DNA from: Candidatus Gastranaerophilales bacterium
GTDB lineage: Bacteria; Cyanobacteriota; Vampirovibrionia; Gastranaerophilales; Gastranaerophilaceae
DNA: 64,000 bases
Direction of reading: 5' to 3'
NCBI GenBank assembly: GCA_947625305.1
Contig: CANQNW010000009.1
Location: 1 to 64,000, forward strand
Made by a program: the position numbers and the translations under genes. The notes under the pieces are model-generated. The model saw only the letters and a list, made by a program, of their open reading frames with translations, ran no database searches and was not told the origin of the DNA. Each line of letters begins with the position of its first letter. The stretch's first letter is position 1. Below are positions 16,541 to 25,894 of the stretch, piece by piece.

Positions 16541-18577
16541 TTATGAATGATATTTATTTTTTAAGGAATTTTCCCAAATTATATATGAGGGAAATTCCTT
16601 TTTTTCAATAGGTATAAATCCCTTTTCTTTAAAATATTCGTATGGTATATTACAGGCTTCCATAGCCGGCGGATTTTCTTCGCTTGTTGTTATTATATTT
16701 TGATTAAAATCAGCATAACTACATCTACTTACATATAAATCAGGATATTTTATTATGTCTTTAAAATTTACTATGTTATTTGATATGATTAAATCTTTTC
16801 CGCTTATTATGTAGTTATATTTTGATAAATTATATGCCTCTATATTTTCAAGTAATATTTTATCCGCTTTAAATCCGTTTAATTTAAGTTTTTCAATATA
16901 GTAATTCGGTTTGTTATCAATGCTTATTATAAGTCCTATTTCTTTATTATTTTGTTCTTTTATATATTCGTATAATTTTATTTCTTCTATTGTTTTATAT
17001 TCAGCTATTATAAATTTATTGTTAATTAATTGCTGTATGGGAATTATTACAAGATAGATAAATAAAATTAAATATATGAAATATTTAAAAATTTTATTTT
17101 TTTGAATATATGAGTATGCGCATATCGGAAATGCAATTATTGCAAAGGTTAAAAAATATCTTATATTATAACCTGAAAATACCATTGCCCTTGAAAATAT
17201 GATTATATTTAAGAAAAGACATATCGTAAGTGTACCTAAAATAATACTTTGCTTGGTTTTATGTTTAATAAGTCTTTTAACTGATTTAATAAGAGAAGGC
17301 AGAAAAACAAGTATCCCCATTACTCCCAGACCAGTATTTGTTATGAACATATCTTTGTTAAAGTAGTAATACGGGTTAAAATAATTTGAAGTAAAGCTTT
17401 TATCTGTAAGTCCGAATATTGATAAAACAAGTGATTGAATATATGTAATAAATCCGTTAAAGGTATTTAAAAATGGCATTCCGGAAGTATCAAAAATTAC
17501 AAAACAATATTTAATTAGATTGCTTATATAGCCTTTAAATCCGCCTCTGAATTTATGTATTTCCTTCTGTGGGATTGTAGTCAGAGGATTTGAAAATTGT
17601 ATAAAGTTTAAAATATAGTTATATGATGAAAAAATAATAAAATTTATTATTGAAAACAGTATAAAATGTAATAAGAATTTTTTAGTATCTTCTTTCTTGT
17701 ATAAATTGTTAATAACGGCAAATGTTATTAATACTGCCGGGAAAGTTATAAAAGCGGTAACTTTTGTTCCTGCGCTAAGCATTAAAGCCAGCGAGGAAAA
17801 ATATAAATCTTTTCTGCTGTTATATTTTACCGCTTTTAAATATAAATATATGCTGGATAATATTAATGCGCCTATAAATAAATCGGAGCAGGGAGTGTAT
17901 ATTTCAATAGTTAAAAGGGCAAAAGAGGAAATCGTGAAAATTGTCCATAACCTTTGTCTTACAGGAATATTAATTTCCTTGAGAAAATTATAAATAACAT
18001 ATATTAAAGCAATGTAGCTTATGTATGAAAATATTCCCGTTCCTATTTCGCTTTTTGTAAAAAGCAGTTTCCATAGATACAGTAAATCCATATTAAAGGG
18101 CATAATGAGTTCTCTGGTATCAGGAGTTATAAAATGGTTTAATGAACCCGCCTGAACCCAAGATGTACACCTTGTAAAATAGTATGCAAGCGCATCTCCG
18201 AATTTTACGGGGTAAAATAATGTAAGTATTAATTCGGATATTAAATATATTACAAAACAGACAGAAAAAAGCCCCAGGACTTTATCCCGCCTTAAGGCTG
18301 AAATAATTTTATTTCTTTCTATGCTGAATTTATATAATGAAGATTTTTTTATTATAAAAATAATTGTTGATAAGAGAAGAAAAAATATATTACATATTAA
18401 AAAGTTAGTTTTGGAAATACCTTTGAATAAAGATAAAACTTCAAAAGATAATATAATTTGAGAAAATGCAAGGAGCAGAAAATATAAAAATCCTGCGCAG
18501 TTTTTTTCTTTTGAACATATTATTGAAAGAAAAAAATAAGATGATAATAAAATTAATAAAATTGATAATATAAACAT
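16541..18577 (-). CDS. Polytopic membrane protein, probable GT-C glycosyltransferase
   Basis: The protein has 678 residues with about twelve to fourteen membrane segments and a soluble C-terminal part of about 170 residues. A candidate catalytic Asp128 lies in the first large periplasmic loop (YPVKFGDALAYYF), as in GT39/GT83-type lipid-linked sugar transferases. The architecture supports transfer of a sugar from a polyprenyl carrier to an envelope acceptor; the substrate cannot be read from the sequence. It starts one base after the queA stop, so it belongs to the GT2-yidC-queA operon. Confidence 0.65.
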   Translation of the reverse strand: MFILSILLILLSSYFFLSIICSKEKNCAGFLYFLLLAFSQIILSFEVLSLFKGISKTNFLICNIFFLLLSTIIFIIKKSSLYKFSIERNKIISALRRDKVLGLFSVCFVIYLISELILTLFYPVKFGDALAYYFTRCTSWVQAGSLNHFITPDTRELIMPFNMDLLYLWKLLFTKSEIGTGIFSYISYIALIYVIYNFLKEINIPVRQRLWTIFTISSFALLTIEIYTPCSDLFIGALILSSIYLYLKAVKYNSRKDLYFSSLALMLSAGTKVTAFITFPAVLITFAVINNLYKKEDTKKFLLHFILFSIINFIIFSSYNYILNFIQFSNPLTTIPQKEIHKFRGGFKGYISNLIKYCFVIFDTSGMPFLNTFNGFITYIQSLVLSIFGLTDKSFTSNYFNPYYYFNKDMFITNTGLGVMGILVFLPSLIKSVKRLIKHKTKQSIILGTLTICLFLNIIIFSRAMVFSGYNIRYFLTFAIIAFPICAYSYIQKNKIFKYFIYLILFIYLVIIPIQQLINNKFIIAEYKTIEEIKLYEYIKEQNNKEIGLIISIDNKPNYYIEKLKLNGFKADKILLENIEAYNLSKYNYIISGKDLIISNNIVNFKDIIKYPDLYVSRCSYADFNQNIITTSEENPPAMEACNIPYEYFKEKGFIPIEKKEFPSYIIWENSLKNKYHS

Positions 18578-18578
18578 T

Positions 18579-19619
18579 TTATTTCCCTATAAACATACAG
18601 TCGCCGTAGCTGTAAAATCTGTATTTATTCTTAATCGCTTCTTCATAAGCCTTAAAGATAAAGTCTTTTCCCGCTAATGCGCTTACAAGCATTAAAAGTG
18701 TGGATTTTGGCAGATGAAAATTTGTTATAAGTTTATTTACTATTTTAAATTCATAGCCGGGGTATATAAATAATTCACTGCTGTCTTTAACGGGAATAAT
18801 TTTCCCGTATTTATTCATAACCGTTTCAAGTGTGCGCACCGAGGTTGTTCCGACTGCGACAATGTTTTTACCCGATTTTATTGCATTATTAATTTTATCT
18901 GCTGATTCACGAGTTATTTCAAATAATTCCGAATCCATTTTATGTTCTGAAATATTCTCGCATTTAACCGGTTTAAAAGTGCCTAAACCGACATTTAAAG
19001 TTATAAAACAATAATCTGTTCCCTGATTTTTGAGTTTATTTAATATTTCGTTTGTAAAATGCAGTCCTGCTGTGGGTGCTGCAACAGCACCTGCATTTTG
19101 GGCATAAACCGTTTGATATCTGTCAAAATCAAGCGATTTATATTCATCATTTGTCATTTTTCTTTCTATATAAGGAGGAAGCGGAATATTCCCTGCTCTA
19201 TCGAGTATTTCATAAAAATTTCCTTCATAAATAAGATGAACCTGCCATTTATCATCATCTTTTTCAAGCACCTCAATGCTTAATTCATCTGAAACCATTA
19301 AAATTGTACCTGATTTAACTCTTTTTGAAGGTTTTATTAATGCTATCCAAATATCTTTTTTAATTTCCCGAACAAGAAATACCTCAATTAAAGCGCCTGT
19401 ATCTTTTTTAGCATATAGTCTTGCAGGGATAACTTTTGTATTATTTAAAACTAGGAAATCATTTTCCGTTAAAATATCCGTAATATCGTAAAAATGTTTA
19501 TGTTCTATAGATTTATTACTATAATTAAGCACCATCATCTTAGACATATCCCGCCTTTGAGACGGGACTTGCGCTATTAATTCTTCAGGTAATTTGTAGT
19601 TAAAATCTTCCAGTAACAT
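18579..19619 (-). CDS. queA: S-adenosylmethionine:tRNA ribosyltransferase-isomerase
   Basis: QueA builds epoxyqueuosine in tRNA by transferring the ribosyl part of SAM to preQ1 at position 34. The 346-residue protein is typical in length. It begins with FNYKLPEELIAQVPSQRRDMSKMMVL and contains the central GAVAAPTAGLHFT and the C-terminal LITNFHLPKSTLLMLVSALAG. Its ATG overlaps the yidC stop by one base (TAATG). Confidence 0.98.
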   Translation of the reverse strand: MLLEDFNYKLPEELIAQVPSQRRDMSKMMVLNYSNKSIEHKHFYDITDILTENDFLVLNNTKVIPARLYAKKDTGALIEVFLVREIKKDIWIALIKPSKRVKSGTILMVSDELSIEVLEKDDDKWQVHLIYEGNFYEILDRAGNIPLPPYIERKMTNDEYKSLDFDRYQTVYAQNAGAVAAPTAGLHFTNEILNKLKNQGTDYCFITLNVGLGTFKPVKCENISEHKMDSELFEITRESADKINNAIKSGKNIVAVGTTSVRTLETVMNKYGKIIPVKDSSELFIYPGYEFKIVNKLITNFHLPKSTLLMLVSALAGKDFIFKAYEEAIKNKYRFYSYGDCMFIGK

Positions 19620-20659
19620 TATTTATCCGATTCAATAACCGTTGGTTTTTTATCTTTTTCCAGCTGTTTATTAATAACAACAGTTTGAATAATTTGGAAA
19701 ATGTTGCTTACAACAAGGTATAATAAAACCCCTGCAGGGATTGGCGCAATTATAAACATAAAGATAATCATAATCGGCATCATAGTACCCATCATTTTCT
19801 GCATTTGCGCCTGCATAGGATCTTGTGAAGCTGTTTTATTTGCAGCCATCATAATTTTTTGTGTTGCTATCATAGAACCTGCAAATAAAAGTATTAAAAT
19901 TAATACATCAATATGGAATTGGCTTTGAGGGTTATTTGTAGGTATTGATGCCGTTAGTATATCGCCGTTTCTTACAAATTGAACATTTTCTACTTCTCTT
20001 GTTTTCATATTTTGAATTTCAATTTCAGCGGAACTTACTTTTTCCAATTCACTGTATTTTAAATTGATATCATCAAGTTTTATTTTTAAATCAATATTTT
20101 CTCCGGGGACTACATCGCCTTGAACTTTAACGGCATTTTTAGAAGGGATTTTAACATTTTCAAGGACTTCATCACCTTTTTGTATTTTGACTTTTTTAAA
20201 TATAATAAATCTGTCGCCTTGAGATACACTGAATACTCCGTCATAAGAGTTTCCTGCACTGCCTCTTAAAGTAGTATCAAGTCTGTTGATAAATAAGAAA
20301 TGAGAATTTCCCGCTTCCTGTATGAATTGAGGGCTTATTAATGCGGCATATAATAAAATAAAAATCGGCATTTGGATTAATAAAGGCAGACATCCCGCCA
20401 TAGGATTAAATTTATGCTCTTTATAAAATTCCATCATTTTTCTCTGCATCATCTGCGGGTCATTTTTATATCTGTCCTGTATTTGTTTCATTTTAGGCTG
20501 AAGCACCTGCATATCACGCATTGACCTTTGCTGAGATACTCCTAACGGCCATAAACATAATCTTACGATTATTGTTAAAGCTATAATAGCTAACCCGTAA
20601 CTGCCTGTTATATTATTTAATGTTTTTAATAATTCTACCGTTAATGCTGTAAAATCCAC
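19619..20659 (-). CDS. yidC: Membrane protein insertase YidC with an extra periplasmic or loop insert
   Basis: YidC inserts and folds inner-membrane proteins. The 346-residue protein has the conserved core: YGLAIIALTIIVRLCLWPL with the groove arginine, the cytosolic hairpin (MKQIQDRYKNDPQMMQRKMMEFYKEHKFNP), GCLPLLIQMPIFILLY, and C-terminal segments with GVLLYLVVSNIFQIIQ. About 110 residues (roughly 118-225), beta-rich and soluble, sit between the second and third core membrane segments. It lacks the large E. coli P1 domain. The GTG start follows AAGGGAG. It lies between the GT2 and queA genes in one operon; no rnpA or rpmH is next to it. Confidence 0.95.
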   Translation of the reverse strand: MDFTALTVELLKTLNNITGSYGLAIIALTIIVRLCLWPLGVSQQRSMRDMQVLQPKMKQIQDRYKNDPQMMQRKMMEFYKEHKFNPMAGCLPLLIQMPIFILLYAALISPQFIQEAGNSHFLFINRLDTTLRGSAGNSYDGVFSVSQGDRFIIFKKVKIQKGDEVLENVKIPSKNAVKVQGDVVPGENIDLKIKLDDINLKYSELEKVSSAEIEIQNMKTREVENVQFVRNGDILTASIPTNNPQSQFHIDVLILILLFAGSMIATQKIMMAANKTASQDPMQAQMQKMMGTMMPIMIIFMFIIAPIPAGVLLYLVVSNIFQIIQTVVINKQLEKDKKPTVIESDK

Positions 20660-20677
20660 TTTATATATTCTCCCTTC

Positions 20678-22036
20678 TTAAATTTTTATTAAAGTTTCAG
20701 CTTTTTCTTCTGTTGTTTGAGTAGTGTTTTCTTTTAATTTTATATTAAACTTGGATTTTCCGTGAGCGGTTTTATCCCAATTCATAGTATTTTTCATAAA
20801 AATAATTTTAAAGATTATAAATACTGCAAGCGGAAACCATAAAACAATAATATAAACCGCTGTTTGTACCGATTGAATAATATTTTCTAAAGGTTTTAAT
20901 TTTACGTATTTCCTTAAACTGTAAAAAAGAGCGACTATAAAAAATCCGCACATTAATATGGATAATGCCATAGAAGATAAAATCCAATTAGGGTCATCTT
21001 TTATATACCTGTATGATTGAATAATCATCTCTGAAACCATCCAAACGGGCAGGATAAATTCTGTTATGTATGCCGTCATATCAAGGCTTACCCTTAATGA
21101 CATGTCTTTTGAAGTAAGTACATCCGAAAAATGTTCAAGATATCTTCTTATACTGCCTTCAATCCATCTTCTTCTCTGTTTTAAAAGCGGAATATATGCG
21201 CTGACTCCTTCTTCATAAACACATACCTCGGGGCAAAATCTGACGTCCCAGCCTTTTATCTGTAATCTCGTTGATAAATCAAGGTCATCGGTTATTGTGT
21301 ATATATTCCAGCCTCCGACATCTTCCAGTGCCGTTCTTTTAATAAGTTCACCGTTTCCTCTAAGTTCAACCGCGCCTTTAACAGAGTCTCTTCCGACTTG
21401 GAAGTGTGTATCCACCGCCATTTCATTATCCTGACATCTTGTTAAAAAGTTTTGTTCTCTGTTTATTATTACTTTTCTTGCTTGAACGGCACCTACTTGC
21501 TCGCTTTCAAGTGCAGGGATAAGTTCTCGCAAAAAATCGGGTTTTACTCTTGCATCCGCATCAAATACAAGTATAGCCTCACCTATTGCTATTTTTAAGG
21601 CATCATTTAAAACGGCGGATTTACCGGGAAATGTTTCTTTTGTCCTTGTAAAATATTTTACATTTTTATATTTTTGACTGATTTTTTCAAGGACTTCCTC
21701 CGTATTATCCGTACTTCTGTCGTTTATTACTATTATTTCATAATGCGGATATTCTATTTTTGAAATATTCTCTATTGTGTCTTCTATAACATCAGCCTCG
21801 TTATGGGCAGGGATTAATATACTTACATAAGGGGTATAGTTATAATTCTTTTCTATGGGGTGTTTTCTTTGTTTTCTAACCTGATGTTTAAATGCTATCT
21901 GCATATATGCCGTATAAATTGACATAAATATCAATATTGTCATAAAGGCACATGGTGTGTTCATATGATTTTGAAAGAAATATAGTAAAACCAATAAAGA
22001 GGTTATTATGGTTAAAAGTGTAATTCTTTCTTTCAT
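20678..22036 (-). CDS. Processive family 2 glycosyltransferase, membrane-bound
   Basis: This 452-residue inner-membrane enzyme resembles PgaC and cellulose-synthase-like transferases that polymerise and export polysaccharide. Two membrane segments precede the GT-A domain. Catalytic signatures are the DAD at 159-161 (VFDADARV), TDD at 249-251, and QRRRW at 287-291. Three or so membrane segments follow. The final 40 residues are a charged tail. It is the first gene of the run ending in the GT-C protein, so an envelope polysaccharide or glycolipid role is likely. The product is unknown. Confidence 0.85.
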   Translation of the reverse strand: MKERITLLTIITSLLVLLYFFQNHMNTPCAFMTILIFMSIYTAYMQIAFKHQVRKQRKHPIEKNYNYTPYVSILIPAHNEADVIEDTIENISKIEYPHYEIIVINDRSTDNTEEVLEKISQKYKNVKYFTRTKETFPGKSAVLNDALKIAIGEAILVFDADARVKPDFLRELIPALESEQVGAVQARKVIINREQNFLTRCQDNEMAVDTHFQVGRDSVKGAVELRGNGELIKRTALEDVGGWNIYTITDDLDLSTRLQIKGWDVRFCPEVCVYEEGVSAYIPLLKQRRRWIEGSIRRYLEHFSDVLTSKDMSLRVSLDMTAYITEFILPVWMVSEMIIQSYRYIKDDPNWILSSMALSILMCGFFIVALFYSLRKYVKLKPLENIIQSVQTAVYIIVLWFPLAVFIIFKIIFMKNTMNWDKTAHGKSKFNIKLKENTTQTTEEKAETLIKI

Positions 22037-22156
22037 TAACTTATCCCGTTTTCTCTCTCATTAAAAATATTTTACCAAAAACATAAAAGCTTTATTATAA
22101 ATTATTACTTTTCTTTACTAACCAAAAAGTTATTTAGTTTTTTAACAAAAAAATGT

Positions 22157-22162
22157 TATAAT
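22157..22162 (+). promoter_or_regulatory. -10 element seven bases before the ATG of a membrane protein gene
   Basis: TATAAT preceded by AAAATGT ends at 22162, and the ATG is at 22169. No Shine-Dalgarno sequence fits between them. The message would start at or next to the ATG. Confidence 0.5.
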
Positions 22163-22168
22163 TGCAGA

Positions 22169-23020
22169 ATGAAAAATAACTTTTTAACTTCATTTCAAAT
22201 ATTAAAAAATAATATGCTGTATATTCAGCCGTTATTATTATACATGCTGATAGTCATGATGGTGCCTGCATATATAGTAAGTAAAACAGTATTACCTCTG
22301 CCGAAAATTTGTTTGATGATTTCCGTATTTCTTTTATCTTCGGCATTTTTATCGGGCTGGTTTTTTATTAATAAAAAAGCTGTTGATGATTATAACCCTG
22401 ATGACGATAAAGAAACGGTAGTTTCTAAATCTATAAAAAATTTAAAATTGTATTTTCAAGGTGTCGGCGCAAATTTCTTGAGGATACTTTTGGGAATATT
22501 GATTTTGATTTGTATATATTCTGTTTTTGCTTTTTTCATTTACAAAGCAGGCATGATATATATAGGTTCCTCCGATATTTTTTATGATTTAACAAAATTA
22601 TCCGTACAAAATCAGCAGGATTTAATAAACTATATTAATACAACAACCCTGCCTCAGCAGTTGATATTTATTAAATGGGTTTTACTTTATTCTGTTTTTA
22701 TACTTCTAATGCACTTTTTTGCTACATTATATCTGGCTGTTATAATATTTGAAAAAAATAATATATTTTATTTATTGTATAAAACCATAGTATTTATATT
22801 TAAAAATATTTTGGGCTGTATTGGTATTATTTTGTGGCTGTTTCTGATTTACATAATATTAAATGTAATTTCAGCTCTTTTGGGGGTTAATTCGCTTGCT
22901 TTTGCGGTATCAATAATACTTTTCTCGTTCTATTTAAATTATTATATTCTTTTGGTATTCTGTTTTTATAATGACAAAACAAAGAGTAATAGCGATAACG
23001 GGCCCGAGTTCATCGGGTAA
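22169..23020 (+). CDS. Hypothetical membrane protein upstream of miaA
   Basis: The protein has 283 residues with about six membrane segments and short loops. I recognise no family, although the pattern resembles DUF975-like or glycerophosphodiesterase-type membrane domains. The N-terminus FLTSFQILKNNMLYIQPLLLYML suggests the first membrane segment begins near residue 17. The gene appears to lack a leader. Its last 50 bases overlap the start of miaA in another frame, so the two are probably co-transcribed. Confidence 0.65.
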   Translation: MKNNFLTSFQILKNNMLYIQPLLLYMLIVMMVPAYIVSKTVLPLPKICLMISVFLLSSAFLSGWFFINKKAVDDYNPDDDKETVVSKSIKNLKLYFQGVGANFLRILLGILILICIYSVFAFFIYKAGMIYIGSSDIFYDLTKLSVQNQQDLINYINTTTLPQQLIFIKWVLLYSVFILLMHFFATLYLAVIIFEKNNIFYLLYKTIVFIFKNILGCIGIILWLFLIYIILNVISALLGVNSLAFAVSIILFSFYLNYYILLVFCFYNDKTKSNSDNGPEFIG

Positions 23021-23888
23021 AACGGCACTATCAATAGAACTTGCAAAAGAATTAAACGGAGAGGTTATCTCTGTTGATTCAAGGCAGATTTATAAAGAAC
23101 TTGATATCGGAAGTGCTAAACCGGATATAAAAGAAAGACAAGGTATTAAACATCATATGCTTGATATTATTGATGTTACAATGCCATATACTGTTGCGGA
23201 TTACTGTGATGAGGCAAAATTAATAATTAAGGATATTATAGAAAGAGGAAAACTCCCGATACTATCAGGCGGAACAGGACTATATTTCAGGTCTTTGCTT
23301 CAGGATTTTGACCTCCCGAGAGTTGCTCCCGATAATGAATTAAGAGAAAAATTAAATGAAAAATCGGCGCAGGAACTATATGACATGCTAAAAAAACTTG
23401 ATGAAAAAAGCGCAGAGAAAATTCATTTTAATAATAAAGTTAAAATTATAAGGGCTTTAGAAGTTTGTATTACACTCGGGATTCCGATGAGCAGTGCGCA
23501 AAAAAAGAAAGAAAATCAATATGATACCCTTTGGATAGGTTTAAATTCCCTAAACAGAGATTTTTTATATGAAAGAATTAATAAAAGAGTTGATATAATG
23601 ATGAAAAAAGGACTTTTGGATGAGGTTTCAAGTCTGTTTAACAAGTATGAAAATAATAATATACTTTTAAATACAATCGGTTATCAGGAGTTTTATCCTT
23701 ATTTTAAAGGTGACTGCAGTTTAGAAGAGGCTGTTAATCAGCTTAAACAGAATACAAGAAGATATGCAAAAAGGCAGATAAGCTGGTTTAATGCCAATAA
23801 AGATATATCTTGGTATTATATTGAGAAACATAATCTTGAAGAAATATCACTGCATGTTATAGATAAATATAAAAAATTGTTAAGTTAA
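22971..23888 (+). CDS. miaA: tRNA dimethylallyltransferase
   Basis: MiaA adds a dimethylallyl group to A37 of tRNAs that read codons starting with U. The 305-residue protein has the P-loop GPSSSGKT (residues 11-18), DSRQIYKELDIGSAKP, HHMLDIIDV, SGGTGLYFRSLL, and the C-terminal NTRRYAKRQISWF. No later start would keep the P-loop and N-terminal strand intact, so the 50-base overlap with the upstream membrane gene is real. Confidence 0.97.
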   Translation: MTKQRVIAITGPSSSGKTALSIELAKELNGEVISVDSRQIYKELDIGSAKPDIKERQGIKHHMLDIIDVTMPYTVADYCDEAKLIIKDIIERGKLPILSGGTGLYFRSLLQDFDLPRVAPDNELREKLNEKSAQELYDMLKKLDEKSAEKIHFNNKVKIIRALEVCITLGIPMSSAQKKKENQYDTLWIGLNSLNRDFLYERINKRVDIMMKKGLLDEVSSLFNKYENNNILLNTIGYQEFYPYFKGDCSLEEAVNQLKQNTRRYAKRQISWFNANKDISWYYIEKHNLEEISLHVIDKYKKLLS

Positions 23889-23961
23889 TTATTTAAAATA
23901 ACAAAATATTTATTTATGAGTTTTGTATAATTGAAATAATTCGGAAAGGCAAAAATTATTC

Positions 23962-24450
23962 ATGAGAGTAAATAATATAAGTAATATAAATGCAAATTTC
24001 GCAGGCGGTCAGAATACATATACAACTTCTGCAGGCTCGGGTGCTGCAGCTACAACCGCATTATTAGGTGCATCAACAGGTATAGCACTTGTAAAACATC
24101 CTAAAGGCATGGCTGAAGTTATTAAAGAGTGCGGCGGAAAAGCAGGATATATTAAAAGATATATTCCTTCTCTCGCTCTTATGGCAGGAATTGGCGCTAT
24201 ATTTTGCATGACCTGCAAGTTATTTTTAAATAAATTTTTACCGAATAAAGAAAAACTCGGTGCTGTTTCAATTGAAGATGAAAATGCAAAATTATGCCCT
24301 GAAGAAGTTGAAATTATTTCAAGAAAAATGTTACCCGCCCCTGTTAAATATGCGGTTGAAGATTCTAAAATAGTAAACGGCAGAGAACTTGTTACAAGAA
24401 GAGAAAGACTTCAAGACGGTACAACAAGAGTTATCAGTGCATATGTATAA
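23962..24450 (+). CDS. Small membrane-anchored protein with NINANFAG N-terminus
   Basis: The protein has 162 residues and no known family. It begins MRVNNISNINANFAGG, then has a Gly/Ala/Thr-rich stretch and one or two hydrophobic segments (TTALLGASTGIAL and YIPSLALMAGIGAIFCMTC). A hydrophilic domain follows with DSKIVNGRELVTRRERLQDGTTRVISAYV. AAAGG is the ribosome binding site, and a TATAAT lies about 30 bases upstream. It resembles the other short lineage-type proteins in this window in its N-terminal motif and general layout. Confidence 0.6.
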   Translation: MRVNNISNINANFAGGQNTYTTSAGSGAAATTALLGASTGIALVKHPKGMAEVIKECGGKAGYIKRYIPSLALMAGIGAIFCMTCKLFLNKFLPNKEKLGAVSIEDENAKLCPEEVEIISRKMLPAPVKYAVEDSKIVNGRELVTRRERLQDGTTRVISAYV

Positions 24451-24474
24451 TCAAATTTTATATAATCTAGTGTC

Positions 24475-24575
24475 GCAACATTACGTTTGCTCCTCGCAAC
24501 CGTAAAGTTGCTCACCTTTTCAATAAGCCACTCGCAAATTTTTACTCACACCTTCGGCTTATCGTAAAAATTTAC
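24475..24575. repeat. Two tandem hairpins with related arms
   Basis: The first hairpin (24475-24511) pairs GCAACATTACG with CGTAAAGTTGC, extended by TTGC/GCAA, with two mismatches and a five-base loop. The second (24534-24575) pairs AAATTTTTAC with GTAAAAATTT around an 18-base loop containing CCTTCGG. Both read CGCAA-N-TTAC, then GTAAA-N-TT, then CTC, so they look like diverged copies of one element. No ORF was recognised here. Confidence 0.45.
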
Positions 24576-24590
24576 TCGGACAATATAATA

Positions 24591-24618
24591 AAAAAAGCCT
24601 CTTATTAGAGGCTTTTTT
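24591..24618. terminator. Bidirectional rho-independent terminator
   Basis: AAGCCTCT and AGAGGCTT form a perfect 8-bp stem with a four-base loop, with an A-run before and a T-run after. It lies between two convergent genes and can end both transcripts. The stop codon of the minus-strand kinase is inside the T-run. Confidence 0.85.
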
Positions 24619-25483
24619 ATTTTGTTGTTGAATAATTATTTGTAATTTTATAGATATAATTTATAATCTGAGCAAAGTAATCAAGCGATGATGCCCCATT
24701 TATAATAATGTCCGAAAAATCTTTTTTGGGAAGTATATATTTTTTAGAAGCTTGTCTAACATATGCCAGTTGTTTTCTTGCGTTTTCTTCATTTTGATTT
24801 CTTGAAGTCTGCGCTCTATATATAAACCATTTTTCCTGAATATCGGGGTCTATATCCACATAAAGTTTAACATCAAATAAATCTGCTACTTTACCGTACA
24901 TTGTAGCCATACCTTCAACAACAATTATTTTTTCCGCTTTTTTAGGTATCGCATTAGGTACTACTATTCCCGTTCCGTTTACAAGGTATTGCGGAATTTT
25001 AACATCAATTCCTTTTGATAACATATCTAAATCAATAAAAAGCTGTTCCATATCAAAGTTATCAGGTGAATCTACATCGTATCCCGCTTCAAGCAGTTTA
25101 TCAAAAGAGCCATGCTCTTTGATTAAGCCCGATATATCTTTAAAATAATTATCAGCACTTAATATTTCAACGGGCATGTTTAGATTTTCCGTAACCTGCT
25201 TAATTGTGTTGCAAATGGTTGTTTTCCCGCTTGCGGATTCTCCGCTTATTCCAATTAGAAAATGTTTTTGAGGATTATTTATTATTCTTTTTGTAAATTT
25301 GTTTATAAAATCAGGATGAATACTTTTAAATATAGGGGTTTCGCTGTGTTTGTCATAATCAAGAATTTGTTTGAATTTTGAATGCAAATATATTGCTAAA
25401 AATTCTCTGCCTGATTTTGTTGAAAAATCGGGTTTCATTATTTTTTCGGTTTTGTGTGTTTCTTTTTCTAACAGGATATTCAT
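24617..25483 (-). CDS. Uridine kinase-like P-loop kinase
   Basis: The protein has 288 residues. A helical N-terminal extension of about 70 residues precedes a uridine kinase/phosphoribulokinase-type domain. Seen motifs are the P-loop GISGESASGKTT, the substrate segment LSADNYFKD, and FDMEQLFIDL, IVVEGMATMYG and WFIYRAQTSRN. The likely reaction is phosphorylation of uridine or a related small alcohol, with the exact substrate uncertain. The ATG at 25483 is preferred over the TTG at 25501 because AGGAG lies ten bases before it. Confidence 0.75.
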   Translation of the reverse strand: MNILLEKETHKTEKIMKPDFSTKSGREFLAIYLHSKFKQILDYDKHSETPIFKSIHPDFINKFTKRIINNPQKHFLIGISGESASGKTTICNTIKQVTENLNMPVEILSADNYFKDISGLIKEHGSFDKLLEAGYDVDSPDNFDMEQLFIDLDMLSKGIDVKIPQYLVNGTGIVVPNAIPKKAEKIIVVEGMATMYGKVADLFDVKLYVDIDPDIQEKWFIYRAQTSRNQNEENARKQLAYVRQASKKYILPKKDFSDIIINGASSLDYFAQIINYIYKITNNYSTTK

Positions 25484-25648
25484 ACTGACAGAACTCCTCA
25501 AAAAATTTTTTTTTGCCAGTCTTGTGAAATTATTTTACATTAAACTTTCGGGTAATTAAATAATTTATTATAAAGCAGAATGAAAATCGTTACATTATCC
25601 TTCAAAATATAGATGGTAGACCTATTTTAGTTTGTGAAGGAGTGGAAA

Positions 25649-25894
25649 ATGAATAAATTTTTATTAACTGTTATATCGGGTATTATTATATCCTCAGGCG
25701 CTTATGCATCTTGCTTTACGGGGTTTGCCTGCTCCATTGAAAGTTTAGAGCAGGAGGAATATAAAAAAACTGCGGAATATATGGATATAATAGATAAATA
25801 TTTTTCAAAAGAGCCTTTAGAAAAGGATTATGCCAAAGGAAAAATATTAATCAGTAATTATAATGACATTTTTTTATTTAAAACAATTGTTTAA
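25649..25894 (+). CDS. Small secreted protein of unknown function
   Basis: The protein has 81 residues. A signal peptide (MNKFLLTVISGIIISSGAYA) with an AYA-S cleavage site is followed by a short mature part with two Cys (CFTGFAC) and a Glu/Lys-rich helix. The ATG at 25649 follows AAGGAG; a GTG at 25634 is in frame but less likely. The 3' end overlaps the convergent phosphohexomutase gene by 17 bases. No family is recognised. Confidence 0.6.
   Translation: MNKFLLTVISGIIISSGAYASCFTGFACSIESLEQEEYKKTAEYMDIIDKYFSKEPLEKDYAKGKILISNYNDIFLFKTIV

Noticed and set aside
24475-24575. Tandem hairpins as a CRISPR-like repeat pair
   Set aside because: There are only two diverged units with no spacer of regular length and no cas genes.
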